A program made the position numbers and the translations under genes. The notes beneath the pieces are model-generated. The model was given only the letters and a program-made list of their open reading frames with translations. It ran no database searches and had not been told where the DNA came from. Shown here one piece after another: positions 63,942 through 64,000 of a stretch of DNA of 64,000 nucleotides (positions are counted from its first letter, which is position 1; every line of letters starts with the position of its first letter). Source of the DNA: CAYJEJ01 sp964369315 (lineage in GTDB: Bacteria > Pseudomonadota > Alphaproteobacteria > UBA3830 > JAIRWN01); NCBI GenBank assembly GCA_964369315.1, contig CAYJEJ010000001.1, positions 90,352 to 154,351 of the forward strand, written 5' to 3'.

Positions 63942-64000
63942 GTTTTTTTATAAAAGAAAAATAATAATAACTTTTAATAAAAATATCACAACATTTTAGA

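Overview
This window is a compact, AT-rich, single-chromosome stretch with short intergenic gaps, many 4-base overlaps and occasional TTG/GTG starts. The gene content points to an alphaproteobacterium: rsmG-parA-parB, a divK-pleD type pair, hflK-hflC-degP, a Mycobacterium-like AhpC, and a pmbA/msbA/waaA/lpxK lipid A block. The AT bias, the COG1478-type folate ligase and several large secreted proteins of unknown family suggest a host-associated (Holosporales- or Rickettsiales-like) lineage. That placement is inference. No rRNA, CRISPR array or transposase gene was seen.

Layout. 1-2.6 kb: 5' end of a beta-carbonic anhydrase, tRNA-Ser, and rsmG-parA-parB with a parS site inside rsmG, so the window starts near the chromosomal origin/centromere. 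2.8-8.7 kb: a six-gene tripartite exporter (membrane fusion protein, two ABC ATPases, two ABC-2 permeases, TolC-like channel). 8.8-14.2 kb: pmbA and lipid A export/Kdo/LpxK genes. 14.2-19.4 kb: hisS-prfA, lolA, radC, map, ahpC. 19.4-28.7 kb: two 2.4-kb inverted copies of a cassette carrying a secreted HExxH metalloprotease-like gene, flanking a GNAT gene, secA, a parvulin and tRNA-Ala. 28.7-36.5 kb: pleD-divK, topA, two glycosyltransferases, an MFS transporter. 36.5-45.9 kb: rlmN, ugd-galU-uppP, a GST-like gene, tRNA-Glu, a folate operon (folC2-folKP-folA), obg, rplU-rpmA. 46.0-49.3 kb: accessory island with the third metalloprotease cassette, a 5'-truncated DpnII-type endonuclease and its Dam-type methylase. 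49.4-64 kb: trmL-dnaQ, an RsbU/RsbW/RsbV partner-switching module with a patatin, cvpA, pyk, a HEPN-MNT pair, an RRM protein, a Cys-peptidase-like lipoprotein, hflK-hflC-degP, and a secreted leucine-rich-repeat protein with a probable nonsense mutation.

Most striking signal: a three-member secreted metalloprotease-like family with nearly identical ends (promoter, signal peptide, C-terminus and a structured 3' element) and strongly diverged middles. Two members sit in a large inverted duplication that also copied the 3' ends of ahpC and the GNAT gene. This looks like a diversifying effector cassette family that spreads by duplication.
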